From Nocardia nova (lineage in GTDB: Bacteria > Actinomycetota > Actinomycetes > Mycobacteriales > Mycobacteriaceae): a stretch of 64,000 nt of DNA. Positions 49,019 to 58,385 of the stretch are shown piece by piece. Within the stretch, counting starts at the first letter, position 1; each line of letters starts with the position of its first letter. The stretch is from the NCBI RefSeq assembly GCF_002933465.1, contig NZ_PSZE01000016.1:81774-145773 (forward strand), written 5' to 3'. Both the position numbers and the translations under genes were made by a program. Under the pieces are notes generated by a model, which saw only the letters and a list, made by a program, of their open reading frames with translations, did no database searches and was not told the origin of the DNA.

Positions 49019-51904
49019 TTAGCTCCCGCTCAGCGTCCTCGCCGGCTCAGCGCCCACCGCGCGCACCAGTGCGTTCACCTCGGTGCGTGTCATGGCCGCG
49101 CCGGCCGCCAGTCCTGCGTCGAAATCCCGCTCGGACAGCGCCGTCCGGACCGCGGCGGCCTCGCGGGGCGCATCCATCGGATCCATTGCCTCCGGCAGGA
49201 ATCCGATCCGCCCGCCGAGGGCCCCCACGGCCCCCAGCAGGCGGGCACCGTCGTCGGCACGGCCACTGCGCGCGGCGATCGCGGCGGCCAGATGCACCAT
49301 CACCAGCCACGAGGTGACGTCGCCGTCCGACTCCAGCGCGGTCTGCATGGTGCGCAATGCCGTGCGAGCATCGGTCACGTCTCCGGTGTCCATCGCGCAT
49401 CGAGCCAGCGTCCACGACGCGGAGGCAATCGGCCAGCGGTGCCCACACCGTTCCGCGACCGATACCGCCTCACGCAGCGCATCCCGTGCCGCGTCGAGGC
49501 GGTTCACGAAACGCAGGATCATGCCCTCGATCATGAGCGCCTCGGCCAGCTGCCACGGGTGACCGGCCGCACTCACCTCGGCGACGGCGGCACGGGCCGC
49601 GTCCGCCGTCGCGGGCGATGCCGCAACCACGGCGTGCATGTAGGTAGTCCACGTCCGCATCCATGCGGCGGTGGACTGATCGCCCGCATCCGTTGCCACC
49701 CGGGCCGCTCGCTCGGTCGATTCCGCGCCCCGGACCGGATTGCCGGACAGGTAGTACAGTCCGCCGAGACCTGCCAGCGCGGCCGCCAGCGTCGCCGCGT
49801 CGACCCCGTGTCCCGGAGGCCCGCTCGCGGCGAGGGCGCCCGTGATCGCCTCGATGCCCTCCTCGATGAATCCGCGCCGGTACCAGAACCAGTAGAGAGC
49901 TGCCGCCAGCCGCACCACGCAGCCCGGATCGCCGTCGGCGAATGCGGAGGCGATCGCGCTGCGGTGCTCGGCGACATCGGCGCCGAGCGCATCGAGCATC
50001 TGTGCCGACCGCGCGTCGCGCAGGTGGGTGGCCGCGAGCTGCGATCGCTCCAGCACACAGCGTCGGTGCGCCGCCCGCACCCGGACCAGCTCGTCGGCTT
50101 CGCAACGGGCGAGCGCGAATTCGCGGATGGACTGCAACATCCGGTACCGGCGCGGCGATGACGCCGGCTGCACTTGCAGCAGCGACCGACGGACGAGACC
50201 CGTCAGCGTCTCGAGAACCGCCAGCGGCGAGGGCGCCCCGCGCACGGCGGCTGCGGCGTCGATATCGAAACTACCGGCGAAGACGGCGATCTCACGCAGC
50301 AGCCGCGCTTCTCCCGGGTCGAGCATGCGATAGCTCCAGTCGATGGTGTCGGCCAGTCGGCGCTGGCGGGCCGGCGCGGTGCGCGCGCCGCCGGCCAGCA
50401 GTGTGAACCGGTCGGCCAGTCCGTCGGCGATCTGCTGTTCGGACAGGATCCGCAGTTGCGCGGCGGCCAGCTCCACCGCGAGCGGAATGCCGTCGAGGTC
50501 GGCGCAGATCTGTCGCACCGGTTCGCGCACTCGCTCGTCGAGCGTCCAGCCGTCGACCACACCCGCTGCCCGCGTGGCGAACAGTTCGACGGCGTCGGCC
50601 TCGTCCAGCGGCAGGACCTCGACGACGCGTTCGCCGTCGACCGCCAGCGCCTCCCTGCTCGTGGCCAGGATCCGGATGTGCGGGCAGCGGCTCAACAGAA
50701 CGCTCGCGACGGCGGCGACCCCGTCGAGCAGATGTTCGCAATTGTCCAGCAACAGTGTGCATTCCCGCGCGGCGAGGACGGTCGCGAGCCGCTCCGGCGA
50801 TGCCGCACCGCGAACCTGCACGGCCGCGGCCACGGTGGCAGCGACGAGTTCGTCGGATTCGACCGGTGCCAGATCGACCCACCACGGCCCGTCGCCGGCC
50901 GGTAGCCGCCGGCAGGTTTCGAGGGCCAGCCGGGTCTTGCCGACGCCGCCGGTGCCGACGAGCGTCACCAGCCGGTGGGTGCGCACGGCCCGGCCGATAT
51001 CGTCGAGTTCGCCGCTGCGGCCGATCAAGTTGGTGCGCGGAACCGGCATCAGTGGAGCCGACGCGACCGCGCCTTGGGCGGCCGTCGTATGCCTCGCGGA
51101 GCCGGAGAGCAGATCCTCGTCGTGACGCAGGATCGCAGTCTCCAGCTCACGCAACTGGACACCGGGCTCGATGCCGAGTTCGGTGTCGAGCAGGCGGCGG
51201 ATATCCCGCAGGGCGGCAAGGGCGTCGGACTGCCGGCCCACCCGGTAACGGGCCAGCGCCAGCAGCTCCCATACCCGCTCATCGAGCGGATGCGCCGACA
51301 CCAGGTTCTCGGCCTCGGCCAGCGCGGCGTCGGCGCGACCGGCGTCGAGTCGCAACTGCACCAGCGCCTTACGGGCGAGCAGTTCCAGCGTGGTCAACCT
51401 GGCGATCTCGGGACGCACGAATTCCGCATCGGCCACATCCGCATACGGCGCACCCCGCCAATCCGCCAGCGCTGTCTCGTAGGACCTCAGTCCTGCATCG
51501 AGATCACCTGTGGCACAAGCAGTGTCGGCGGCAGCGACGTGTTGTGCGAATCGATGCGCGTCGATCCGGTCCGCGGGCAGAGCCAGCAGATAGCGGGTGC
51601 CGCAGCGGACGATTACGCCCCCGGCGCCGCGGCGGCGGTCGGGCTCGAGCCGGCTACGCAGCGTCGAGATTCCGAAATGCAGCGAATTCACCGATGGTTC
51701 CCTGGCGTCGTGCCACACCTGCTCGAGCAGTCGATCGGCGGACACCTCGTGCGGGAACGCGGTGATCAACGCCGCCAGCAGTGTCCGCTGCCGCAAGCCG
51801 CCGAGATCGACCGGCCGACCGCCGCCGGTGGCCGCCAGCCCACCCAGTACCCGCAGCCGCAGTCGCGCACCGCTCGAATCGTCCTTATCCGGGGGATCAC
51901 CCAC
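49019..51904 (-). CDS. AfsR/SARP-type regulator with BTAD and NB-ARC domains
   Basis: This 961-residue regulator has an OmpR-like winged helix (residues about 15-100, LRLRVLGGLAATGGGRPVDL, NSLHFGISTLRSRL), a BTAD domain (about 105-255), an NB-ARC ATPase with Walker A GTGGVGKT and Walker B TLLLDNCEHLLDG, then a long helical repeat (TPR-like) tail. Such proteins activate neighbouring secondary-metabolism genes after ATP-dependent multimerisation. Only the FAD oxidase lies downstream. Confidence 0.9.
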   Translation of the reverse strand: MGDPPDKDDSSGARLRLRVLGGLAATGGGRPVDLGGLRQRTLLAALITAFPHEVSADRLLEQVWHDAREPSVNSLHFGISTLRSRLEPDRRRGAGGVIVRCGTRYLLALPADRIDAHRFAQHVAAADTACATGDLDAGLRSYETALADWRGAPYADVADAEFVRPEIARLTTLELLARKALVQLRLDAGRADAALAEAENLVSAHPLDERVWELLALARYRVGRQSDALAALRDIRRLLDTELGIEPGVQLRELETAILRHDEDLLSGSARHTTAAQGAVASAPLMPVPRTNLIGRSGELDDIGRAVRTHRLVTLVGTGGVGKTRLALETCRRLPAGDGPWWVDLAPVESDELVAATVAAAVQVRGAASPERLATVLAARECTLLLDNCEHLLDGVAAVASVLLSRCPHIRILATSREALAVDGERVVEVLPLDEADAVELFATRAAGVVDGWTLDERVREPVRQICADLDGIPLAVELAAAQLRILSEQQIADGLADRFTLLAGGARTAPARQRRLADTIDWSYRMLDPGEARLLREIAVFAGSFDIDAAAAVRGAPSPLAVLETLTGLVRRSLLQVQPASSPRRYRMLQSIREFALARCEADELVRVRAAHRRCVLERSQLAATHLRDARSAQMLDALGADVAEHRSAIASAFADGDPGCVVRLAAALYWFWYRRGFIEEGIEAITGALAASGPPGHGVDAATLAAALAGLGGLYYLSGNPVRGAESTERAARVATDAGDQSTAAWMRTWTTYMHAVVAASPATADAARAAVAEVSAAGHPWQLAEALMIEGMILRFVNRLDAARDALREAVSVAERCGHRWPIASASWTLARCAMDTGDVTDARTALRTMQTALESDGDVTSWLVMVHLAAAIAARSGRADDGARLLGAVGALGGRIGFLPEAMDPMDAPREAAAVRTALSERDFDAGLAAGAAMTRTEVNALVRAVGAEPARTLSGS

Positions 51905-52073
51905 GAGTCACCTCACTACAGCTCTCGCCCGGCAATCTAACCCGGCACCGTCCGATGACAGCCCGGCAGGGAACATTCCGAGGCATGCCGAGCGCCGACG
52001 GTCACTTGTGATCGATGCGGCGCCGGGCGGAGAATAGGGCAGTGGTAGTCCCGACTCTTGCGAAAGAACTGCG

Positions 52074-52277
52074 ATGTCTCGAAGGATTGGCCTTGCCGTC
52101 GCGACGGCTGTCACTACATTGACCTTGGGGGCCGCTGCCCCCGCGATCGCTTCGGCCGCGGCCCCAGCGGCCGACACGCCGGGGGCCAGCGACACAGCCC
52201 AAGCGACGCAGATTCAGTGGCTCTCCGTTTGCCTCAACCTTCCGGTGGGGTCGGCGAGCGTCAGCTTCTGCATCTAG
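52074..52277 (+). CDS. Very small secreted protein with two cysteines
   Basis: This 67-residue protein starts at ATG 52074. The signal peptide (MSRRIGLAVATAVTTLTLGA...) should be cut after ASA, leaving about 38 residues: a disordered Ala/Thr stretch and a hydrophobic tail with CLNLPVGSASVSFCI, in which the two Cys residues could form a loop. The mature peptide recalls small exported or surface-active peptides, but I recognise no family. A hairpin terminator follows 15 bases after the stop. Confidence 0.6.
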   Translation: MSRRIGLAVATAVTTLTLGAAAPAIASAAAPAADTPGASDTAQATQIQWLSVCLNLPVGSASVSFCI

Positions 52278-52291
52278 CGCGAGAAGTGTGC

Positions 52292-52316
52292 CCGGCACCG
52301 GCCGCGCCGGTGCCGG
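52292..52316. terminator. GC-rich hairpin terminator
   Basis: CCGGCACCGGC and GCCGGTGCCGG form an 11-bp perfect stem with a three-base loop, between the convergent secreted-peptide gene and the Mut7-C gene. No T-run follows. Confidence 0.75.
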
Positions 52317-52383
52317 TGAAAACCTGTCGCCGTTCTGGTGGAGGAATTGCGTCGCGATCTACTCCCGGGGTCCGGTGGTATCC

Positions 52384-53142
52384 CTATGGATCCGGTCCGA
52401 CCGCGGCTCGAATTCTGGTGACGAGGTCGTCGAGCCGCCGCTGGTGCGAACCCTCCCAGTAGATCCGGCGGCATTCCCGGCATTGTCTGAAGGTGTCGTA
52501 GTACTTGCGTGTGAGTGGCTCGAGCTGGTCGGTGATGTCCTGTTCGGCCACCTCGGTCAGGAGGCCCCCACAGGGCAGGCAGCGGCTGAACAGCATCAGC
52601 CGATCGGTCAGATCGAGCCGGCGGATCACCTCGACGAGCTGATCGAAGGGCCGGTTCGAACGCACGAATACCCCGTGGGTCACGGTGCGTCGCTTCAGGA
52701 GTCCGCGGTCGCGGGTGAGGATGATCCGGTGTTGCTCCGCGGCGGACTTTGCCAGCGCGGCATCGTCGGTATCCGGTGGGCTCCGGGCGTCGAGGCCCAT
52801 CAACCGCATGAGCCGGGCGAGCCCACCGAGATTGACGTCCACGATGAAACGCGGATCGCGCAGCGGGCGGGGACGGACCCGTGTCGCCGGCCCGATGTCG
52901 AGGGTTTCGAAGACCGGGTAGGCGGCGAGCCGATCTCCCGGCCGCGGGTGGTGGCCGAAGTCGACGGATTCACCGTTCACCAGCATGAGGTCGACCTCGG
53001 TATGCGGGATGCCCGCGGCCTCGACGATGTCTTTCACGGTCTGATGCGGACGGATCGGCCGCCGCTGGGCGGCGTACCGTGCGCCCGGGGGCACGAAGTC
53101 GTTCAGCTCGGCATACACTCGCAGGTCGACACTTGCGGTCAT
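52384..53142 (-). CDS. Mut7-C RNase-domain protein with ubiquitin-like N-terminus
   Basis: This 252-residue protein starts at ATG 53142. Residues about 1-85 are a MoaD/ubiquitin-like domain (VDLRVYAELNDFVPP, LMLVNGESVDFGHHPRPGDR). Residues about 95-240 are the Mut7-C/PIN-like nuclease: RFIVDVNLGGLARLMRLMGL, IILTRDRGLLKRR, and a zinc ribbon from C188-x2-C191 and C221-x2-C224. The role in RNA processing is presumed from the family, not shown here. Confidence 0.85.
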   Translation of the reverse strand: MTASVDLRVYAELNDFVPPGARYAAQRRPIRPHQTVKDIVEAAGIPHTEVDLMLVNGESVDFGHHPRPGDRLAAYPVFETLDIGPATRVRPRPLRDPRFIVDVNLGGLARLMRLMGLDARSPPDTDDAALAKSAAEQHRIILTRDRGLLKRRTVTHGVFVRSNRPFDQLVEVIRRLDLTDRLMLFSRCLPCGGLLTEVAEQDITDQLEPLTRKYYDTFRQCRECRRIYWEGSHQRRLDDLVTRIRAAVGPDP

Positions 53143-53237
53143 GACACCATTGTCGCCCCGCTCCGGGGCGCGACGCGATGTGCGGCGGCCGTGCGAAACG
53201 CGCGAAGCCCGATCGCGGCGCGGCTGCGCCGAAGCGG

Positions 53238-56200
53238 TTACCAGGTGTAGATATGGCCGGGTGACCACATACCGCTGTGGGTCTCCTGGATGACCGTCGG
53301 GGTCGCCGGGACGGCTGAGGGGTCGATCGGGGTGAGGCGTTGCAGTTCGCCCCAATCCTGGTCCCAGTCGTAGGCGAGATAGGTGGCCAGGGTTTGCGAG
53401 CGCAGCAATTGCTGACTCCAGCCCAGGGGGCCGCCGCCGGCGTGGCTTTCCCACATCGTGGTGTCGGCGGCGCCCAGGCGGTTGGGCAGGACGCGCCAGC
53501 CCGGCACCTGGGCGATGCCGTCCTTGTGGTCGAAGGGGCGCTGGCAGGGGAACTGCAGGCCCACGGCCCAGTCCAGGAGTACCGGCTGCTTCGAGCCGAC
53601 CAGATCGTTCAGGGTGTGCGTCTTCGGTATGCGCGGAGGAGTCAGCGCCACCCAGCGCTGCGGATCGAGGTTGTGATCCTTGGCCACGATGCGGATCACG
53701 TTGGCCGCCGCGGGAATTCGGTCCAGGGGGACCCGCAGGTTCCGCCACGACGGCGCCGGGCCGATATCGATCGGGGTCACCCGTCCGAGGGCGTGTGCGC
53801 TCGTCGCGGAGTCGGTGCTGCCGTATTCGATCTCCACCGGTTCACCGCCGACGTATCCGTTGTCCGGACCCACCGCCTGGATGCGCCCCGCCGCGGCGAT
53901 CGAGACGATGTCGCTACGGTCGTGCTGGGCGGGCAGACGGTACCAGCCGGTGACGAGATCGGCGGGCTGCTCCTCGCCGTAGGTGCCGAGCTCCGGTGTG
54001 GTCGCCGCGTCGAGACCGTAAGGCAGTGGGGCGCCGCCGGTCTGGGTGGCCGCCTCGCCGGTGCCGGGTTTGTCGCCGAAGGATTTGGCGATGCTGCTCG
54101 TCTCCTCCTTCTCGTCGGGTGACATCACGTCACCGACGCCGTTCGGCACGAATCCGCGAGCGCCGCTGGTGAAGGTGGAGAATCGGTCGCCGACGAGTGG
54201 CTGCATCATCGAGGCGTTGGGGTCGGTTTCGACCAGGACCTTGTTCGCCAGTCCGCACGGATTGCCCACTACCGCATGGATATTCGAGGATGCCAGCGAG
54301 AATCCCGGGTATTGCGTCACCGCGCCCGCGGTGAACGAGAATACCTCGAACACCACCAGAATCGCCGCGGCCGCCATCAACGGCGGGAACTTCGCCAGGC
54401 GCCAGGCGCGCGGGGAAACCCGATGTGGGGTACCGGGTTTCGGCGCTCGCACATGCCACCAGATCGCCAGCAGCAGGCACAGCGCGGCGATGATCAGGAA
54501 TATCCGGCTGAACCCGACGCCGAGCACCGCGGGTGGCTCGTTCCACCACGGGACACCGAAACTCGAGACCCACCACCACTGGTTGACACTGGTGAAGATC
54601 TGCGCCATCGCCAGCGCCACCACCGCCGCGAACAGGGCGCGATTGCGCGGCGAGCGCATCACCCGGGGCCCCACCGCGACCGCGGTGAGTACCGCCACCG
54701 ATCCGGCCAGGCCGGCGTACACACCGTTGTGGTGGGTGAATTTCGTCGGGCAGGTCGCCATCAGCACCATGGCCCCGAATGTCACGCCGAGCAGCCGCCG
54801 CGCCGGTCCGGGGGCGGTGAACGGAATGCGGCCGCCCTTGCGCAGCAGGACGAAGACGCAGGCCAGCAGGCTCAGCCACATCGCGACCATGCCGAAGCGG
54901 CGGGCGATGGAGCCGTCGGCCGACGGCATGAACAGCCACTGGTAGTTCAGGTAGTCGTTGTACCAGGGGTCCGAGGGACCGACGATGTTGTGCACGCGCT
55001 GCATCTCGAACATCGCCGAGAGCGGTTCGACGGCGAAGGCGAAGGCCAGCACCAGCATTCCGGCCGCGGCCAGCGGTGCCAGCAACGCCCCGTACGCCCG
55101 GATCCACGCGCCGGCCGGCACCGGGGTTCCGTACTGCGCACCGGCGAGTTCGCGTGCCCTCGGGACACCGAATCCGACGGCCGAACGCAGTCCCGCCAGC
55201 AGCGGCGCCAGGCAGATGATGCCCGAGGGCGCGGCGGTGAAACTGAACGCGGCGACCAGGATCGCGAGGGCATACGGCAGCAGCCGGTGCGTCGCGATGG
55301 CGCGCTCCACGAGGCACCAGGTGAGCAGCACGCAGACGGCGACCACCGGCTCGGGCCGCAGCCCGTTGTTGTAGGGCAGCCACACGGCCAGGAATGCCAG
55401 CGCGCCCGTCCACACCGCCACCTTGTCGTGGCGCACGGCTACACCGAGTCTCGGGATCACCTCCCGGCTCAGCGCCAGCCAGGTGACCACGGCCGCCAGC
55501 AGCGTCGGCAGTCGCATCCACGGACTCGCGACGCTGATCTCCGACATGTGCGCGATGATGTCGTACGGCGGCGTGCCGACCGGATTCTCCGGGACGCCGA
55601 AGAACCGGAAGTAGTTGGCCATATAACCGGACACCAGCGAGGTGCGTGCCATCCCGAATTGGTAGCCGTCGTCGGAGGTGGTGGCACCGATGAAATGCCA
55701 CAGCAGCAGCGTGGCGAAGACGACGACGTCCACACCGGTGAACCTCCACCACCGCTGCGGCAGCAGCCGCCGGAAACGCCGGCCGTCGGTGCGGTCCAGC
55801 TGGTACAGCGCCAGCAGCGCCACCAGCGTGAAGACGACGGCCAGTACTTCGGCCGCGCGCTTGAGGAAGGTCGGCGTCACCGAGAACCGGCTGTCGACCT
55901 GCGCGACGACCTTGGCGCCGTCCGCCTTGGGGAGGTCGCTGAAGATGCCGACCACTTGTGGCCGCCAGTCACCCGGCGGCAAGGTGGCGCCTTCGATATC
56001 GGTTCCGGTGATACCGACCTTGGTCGAGGACGTATCGGAGTGCACGGTCAAGGTGCCGTCGGCGACCGCATCGACCGGCACATTCAGCAGCGATTGATTG
56101 CGCAACACGACCTCGAGTTGCGCGGGTTTTCCGTCCTGCACCGGTCGCACGCGCGCGACGAACCCGTATTTCTCCAGTTGCGGCGCACCGGCCGGCAGCG

Positions 56201-56498
56201 TCGATGCCAGCACGCCGCCGTGTGCGCTCAGTTGCGCCATCGACCGCCCGGGGATCGTGGCATCGAAGGTCAGCGGGGCGTAGGTGACCAGTGGTGCGTC
56301 GACACTGCGAGCCGAATCGGCCTGCGGCCACGACAGCGTGGTGTGGTCCACCTTCACCGGCAGCAGCGGCACCGCGACGGCGCACAACGCGCCCAGCAAC
56401 CCGGCGAGGAAGGCGATCGGTCCGGCCCAGTCGCCGCGCTGTCTACCCGAGGTCCTGGGTGTCGAGCCTGCAGTAGGCGCACCGTCCGCCCTCACCAT
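53238..56498 (-). CDS. Arabinosyltransferase of the EmbA/B/C family
   Basis: This 1086-residue GT-C glycosyltransferase transfers D-arabinofuranose from decaprenyl-phosphoarabinose to arabinogalactan or lipoarabinomannan. Multiple membrane segments lie in residues about 25-650, and the catalytic DDx motif sits in GATTSDDGYQFGMARTSLVS with NYFRFFGVPE and SPWMRLP following, the same order as in mycobacterial Emb proteins. A C-terminal carbohydrate-binding domain (residues about 700-1086) is complete. ATG 56498 is the plausible start; the frame upstream to 56657 overlaps the hemerythrin pseudogene region. Expected in every mycolata. Confidence 0.92.
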   Translation of the reverse strand: MVRADGAPTAGSTPRTSGRQRGDWAGPIAFLAGLLGALCAVAVPLLPVKVDHTTLSWPQADSARSVDAPLVTYAPLTFDATIPGRSMAQLSAHGGVLASTLPAGAPQLEKYGFVARVRPVQDGKPAQLEVVLRNQSLLNVPVDAVADGTLTVHSDTSSTKVGITGTDIEGATLPPGDWRPQVVGIFSDLPKADGAKVVAQVDSRFSVTPTFLKRAAEVLAVVFTLVALLALYQLDRTDGRRFRRLLPQRWWRFTGVDVVVFATLLLWHFIGATTSDDGYQFGMARTSLVSGYMANYFRFFGVPENPVGTPPYDIIAHMSEISVASPWMRLPTLLAAVVTWLALSREVIPRLGVAVRHDKVAVWTGALAFLAVWLPYNNGLRPEPVVAVCVLLTWCLVERAIATHRLLPYALAILVAAFSFTAAPSGIICLAPLLAGLRSAVGFGVPRARELAGAQYGTPVPAGAWIRAYGALLAPLAAAGMLVLAFAFAVEPLSAMFEMQRVHNIVGPSDPWYNDYLNYQWLFMPSADGSIARRFGMVAMWLSLLACVFVLLRKGGRIPFTAPGPARRLLGVTFGAMVLMATCPTKFTHHNGVYAGLAGSVAVLTAVAVGPRVMRSPRNRALFAAVVALAMAQIFTSVNQWWWVSSFGVPWWNEPPAVLGVGFSRIFLIIAALCLLLAIWWHVRAPKPGTPHRVSPRAWRLAKFPPLMAAAAILVVFEVFSFTAGAVTQYPGFSLASSNIHAVVGNPCGLANKVLVETDPNASMMQPLVGDRFSTFTSGARGFVPNGVGDVMSPDEKEETSSIAKSFGDKPGTGEAATQTGGAPLPYGLDAATTPELGTYGEEQPADLVTGWYRLPAQHDRSDIVSIAAAGRIQAVGPDNGYVGGEPVEIEYGSTDSATSAHALGRVTPIDIGPAPSWRNLRVPLDRIPAAANVIRIVAKDHNLDPQRWVALTPPRIPKTHTLNDLVGSKQPVLLDWAVGLQFPCQRPFDHKDGIAQVPGWRVLPNRLGAADTTMWESHAGGGPLGWSQQLLRSQTLATYLAYDWDQDWGELQRLTPIDPSAVPATPTVIQETHSGMWSPGHIYTW

Positions 56499-56650
56499 CG
56501 TGTCGACCACGGTCGCCGATGCTAGCGTGACGCTTCTGTTATCCGCGATTTCGTCTCTTGTTCTCAGTCTGCGCTCAGGATCGCGGGCTGAGCCGAGGTC
56601 GCGGCGCGCTGCCGGCGCCCGCCATCCGATGGTGAGCCGCCCGTGGCCGC

Positions 56651-57143
56651 TCACCACTCGGGATCACTGCGGTAGATCGTGCGGTACTCCCGGGCGACGC
56701 TGCGACGCCCGAGCAACCGCCAGGCCACGCGTGCCGCCGGCGGCATCTCCGCGAGGAGTTTGCGGCGCTGGGATTCGGACGCTGTCTGCATCAGGAAGCC
56801 GAGGAAGTTCAGTTGGCGGTTCCTGGGCATGTGCGCGCGGCCGCGTTCGCCGAGAGCCCGCCGCTCCGGGACGGTCATGACTTCCTCGACCACGGACAGG
56901 ATCTCGCGCTCCTCCTGGGCCAGGTGCTCGTCCAGCGAGGCGGCGAGTGACCGCACCGTATCGGCGAGCCGATCGCGCACCGAAGCCGCGGCAGCCGTGC
57001 CGAATTCGTCCCCATCACGCCGCGCGCCGAATCAGCTCGGCGATGCGCTCGTGCTGTTCCTCCATGTATCGCGGTGCCTCGACCGGAACCGAGCGCGGGT
57101 CGAAACAAGCGAGAAGGTCGCTCCGCAGATCGGGCATGAATCC
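56651..57143 (-). pseudogene. Frameshifted hemerythrin-domain protein
   Basis: From 57143 down the frame reads MPDLRSDLLACFDPRSVPVE then YMEEQHERIAELIRRA and stops. One base over, the chain continues RRDGDEFGTAAAASVRDRLA then SLDEHLAQEEREILSVVEEV to 56651. The two halves join into a hemerythrin-like iron-binding helical bundle, with the HE-x-E motif in DEHLAQEEREIL. The frameshift at about 57015-57030 and a truncated N-terminus indicate a dead or sequencing-damaged gene. Confidence 0.6.
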
Positions 57144-57181
57144 GAACGCAAGCGACCTTATCTAGTGAGAGAATGGAATTC

Positions 57182-57835
57182 TCAGTCTTGGGCAAAGCCG
57201 TGGGCGCAGAAGTTCCAGACCTCTTCGGCGGTAATGGGGTAGGTGGTCTCCTCGTCAGTGCCGCCGGTGGACTGTGCGGTGAACATCACCGTCTGCATGA
57301 CCATCGCCGCGGTCCGGCGCGCGTTGAGATCCTTGCGCAGCCGGCCCTGGCCCTGGGCCTTCTCCATCAACTCCGTGACCAGGCTCAGCAGCGGCGTATG
57401 CGCCACCTTCACCTGGGCGGGGTGCGAAACCAGCAGCTGCGACGCGAAATCCGTGAACAACGGCCGCTGCGCGGTCGGGTCCGGGTGGCTCAGTTCGAAC
57501 AGCAGCTCGATGGTCACCCGGAGCTGGTCGATCGGGTCGTTCTGCCCGTCGGCGGCCGCGCGCAGCTGGTCCGCGGTGCGGCTGAGCGCATCCTCGAACA
57601 GCGCCAGCAGCAGTTCGTGTTTACCGTCGAACTGCAGGTAGAAGCTGCGCAGCGATTGTTTGGAGCGGTCCACCACTTCCTGCACGGTGAAGTCGGTCGT
57701 GCCTTTTTCGGAGATGATCGCCTGCGCTGCGTCGAGGAAGCGCTGCACTCGCTGCTCGGCGCGCAATCTCGCGGTCCGGATCGAGCGCTCGACGGCGCGT
57801 TGCTTCCAGGCGGGCTCTTCGCTGGGTCTGCTCAC
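57182..57835 (-). CDS. TetR-family regulator
   Basis: This 217-residue regulator has the helix-turn-helix DFTVQEVVDRSKQSLRSFYL after a basic N-terminus (RTARLRAEQRVQRFLDAAQA). The C-terminal domain is helical. A candidate inverted repeat GAACATG (57865-57871) with its complement at 57894-57900 lies upstream. Its target may be itself and the plus-strand genes beyond; a nearby acyl-CoA dehydrogenase stub hints at former fatty-acid genes. Confidence 0.87.
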   Translation of the reverse strand: MSRPSEEPAWKQRAVERSIRTARLRAEQRVQRFLDAAQAIISEKGTTDFTVQEVVDRSKQSLRSFYLQFDGKHELLLALFEDALSRTADQLRAAADGQNDPIDQLRVTIELLFELSHPDPTAQRPLFTDFASQLLVSHPAQVKVAHTPLLSLVTELMEKAQGQGRLRKDLNARRTAAMVMQTVMFTAQSTGGTDEETTYPITAEEVWNFCAHGFAQD

Positions 57836-57989
57836 GGTCGGCTCGGTCCTCGGTTATGTGTGCAGAACATGAATGCACTGTACCGGAGAATGTCATGTTC
57901 CCCAGCACCGAGAGTGCGTGTTCGGGAACGGCAGGAGAGGCTACCTTTCCGATGTAGAGAATGCTATTATCGCGTCGGTAGGCAGTCTA

Positions 57990-58376
57990 GTGACCGAATT
58001 GACGGGGGATGCGGCCGCCGTCGAGCTGGCAATCGTCCTCGAGGAACGGGGCCGGGCGAGCGATCCGACGCCGTATCTGGCGATGATGTCCCAATTCGCG
58101 TCGCTGGCACCGGAATTCGCGGATCCCGCACTGGTCGGTACGGCCGTGTACGACGGTGTGGACGCGGTCCTCGACGCCGCCGCCTCGCTGCTGTCGTTCG
58201 GCACCGAGGGAGCGGAAAACCCGCTGGGCGAGACAGGGGGCACGCCGCCACGACTGCGTCGGCTGGCACACTGCAAGGGCCCCGCCGATCACGCGGGGCA
58301 ATGCGAGCGTCGGCCGAACGCCGGCGCGCCAGGGTGCGCCCGGTCGGCGTCGGTTCGCCGTCCGGCGGGAGAGTGA
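57990..58376 (+). CDS. Hypothetical protein
   Basis: GTG 57990 encodes VTELTGDAAAVELAIVLEER, then YLAMMSQFASLAPEFADPAL and AVLDAAASLLSFGTEGAENP, a helical protein-like stretch of about 90 residues, followed by an Arg/Pro-rich tail of doubtful reality. The frame also opens upstream (SDVENAIIASVGSL, from about 57945) without a normal start. Function unknown; the last 35 codons may be past a lost stop. Confidence 0.4.
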   Translation: MTELTGDAAAVELAIVLEERGRASDPTPYLAMMSQFASLAPEFADPALVGTAVYDGVDAVLDAAASLLSFGTEGAENPLGETGGTPPRLRRLAHCKGPADHAGQCERRPNAGAPGCARSASVRRPAGE

Positions 58377-58385
58377 GAACCGAAT

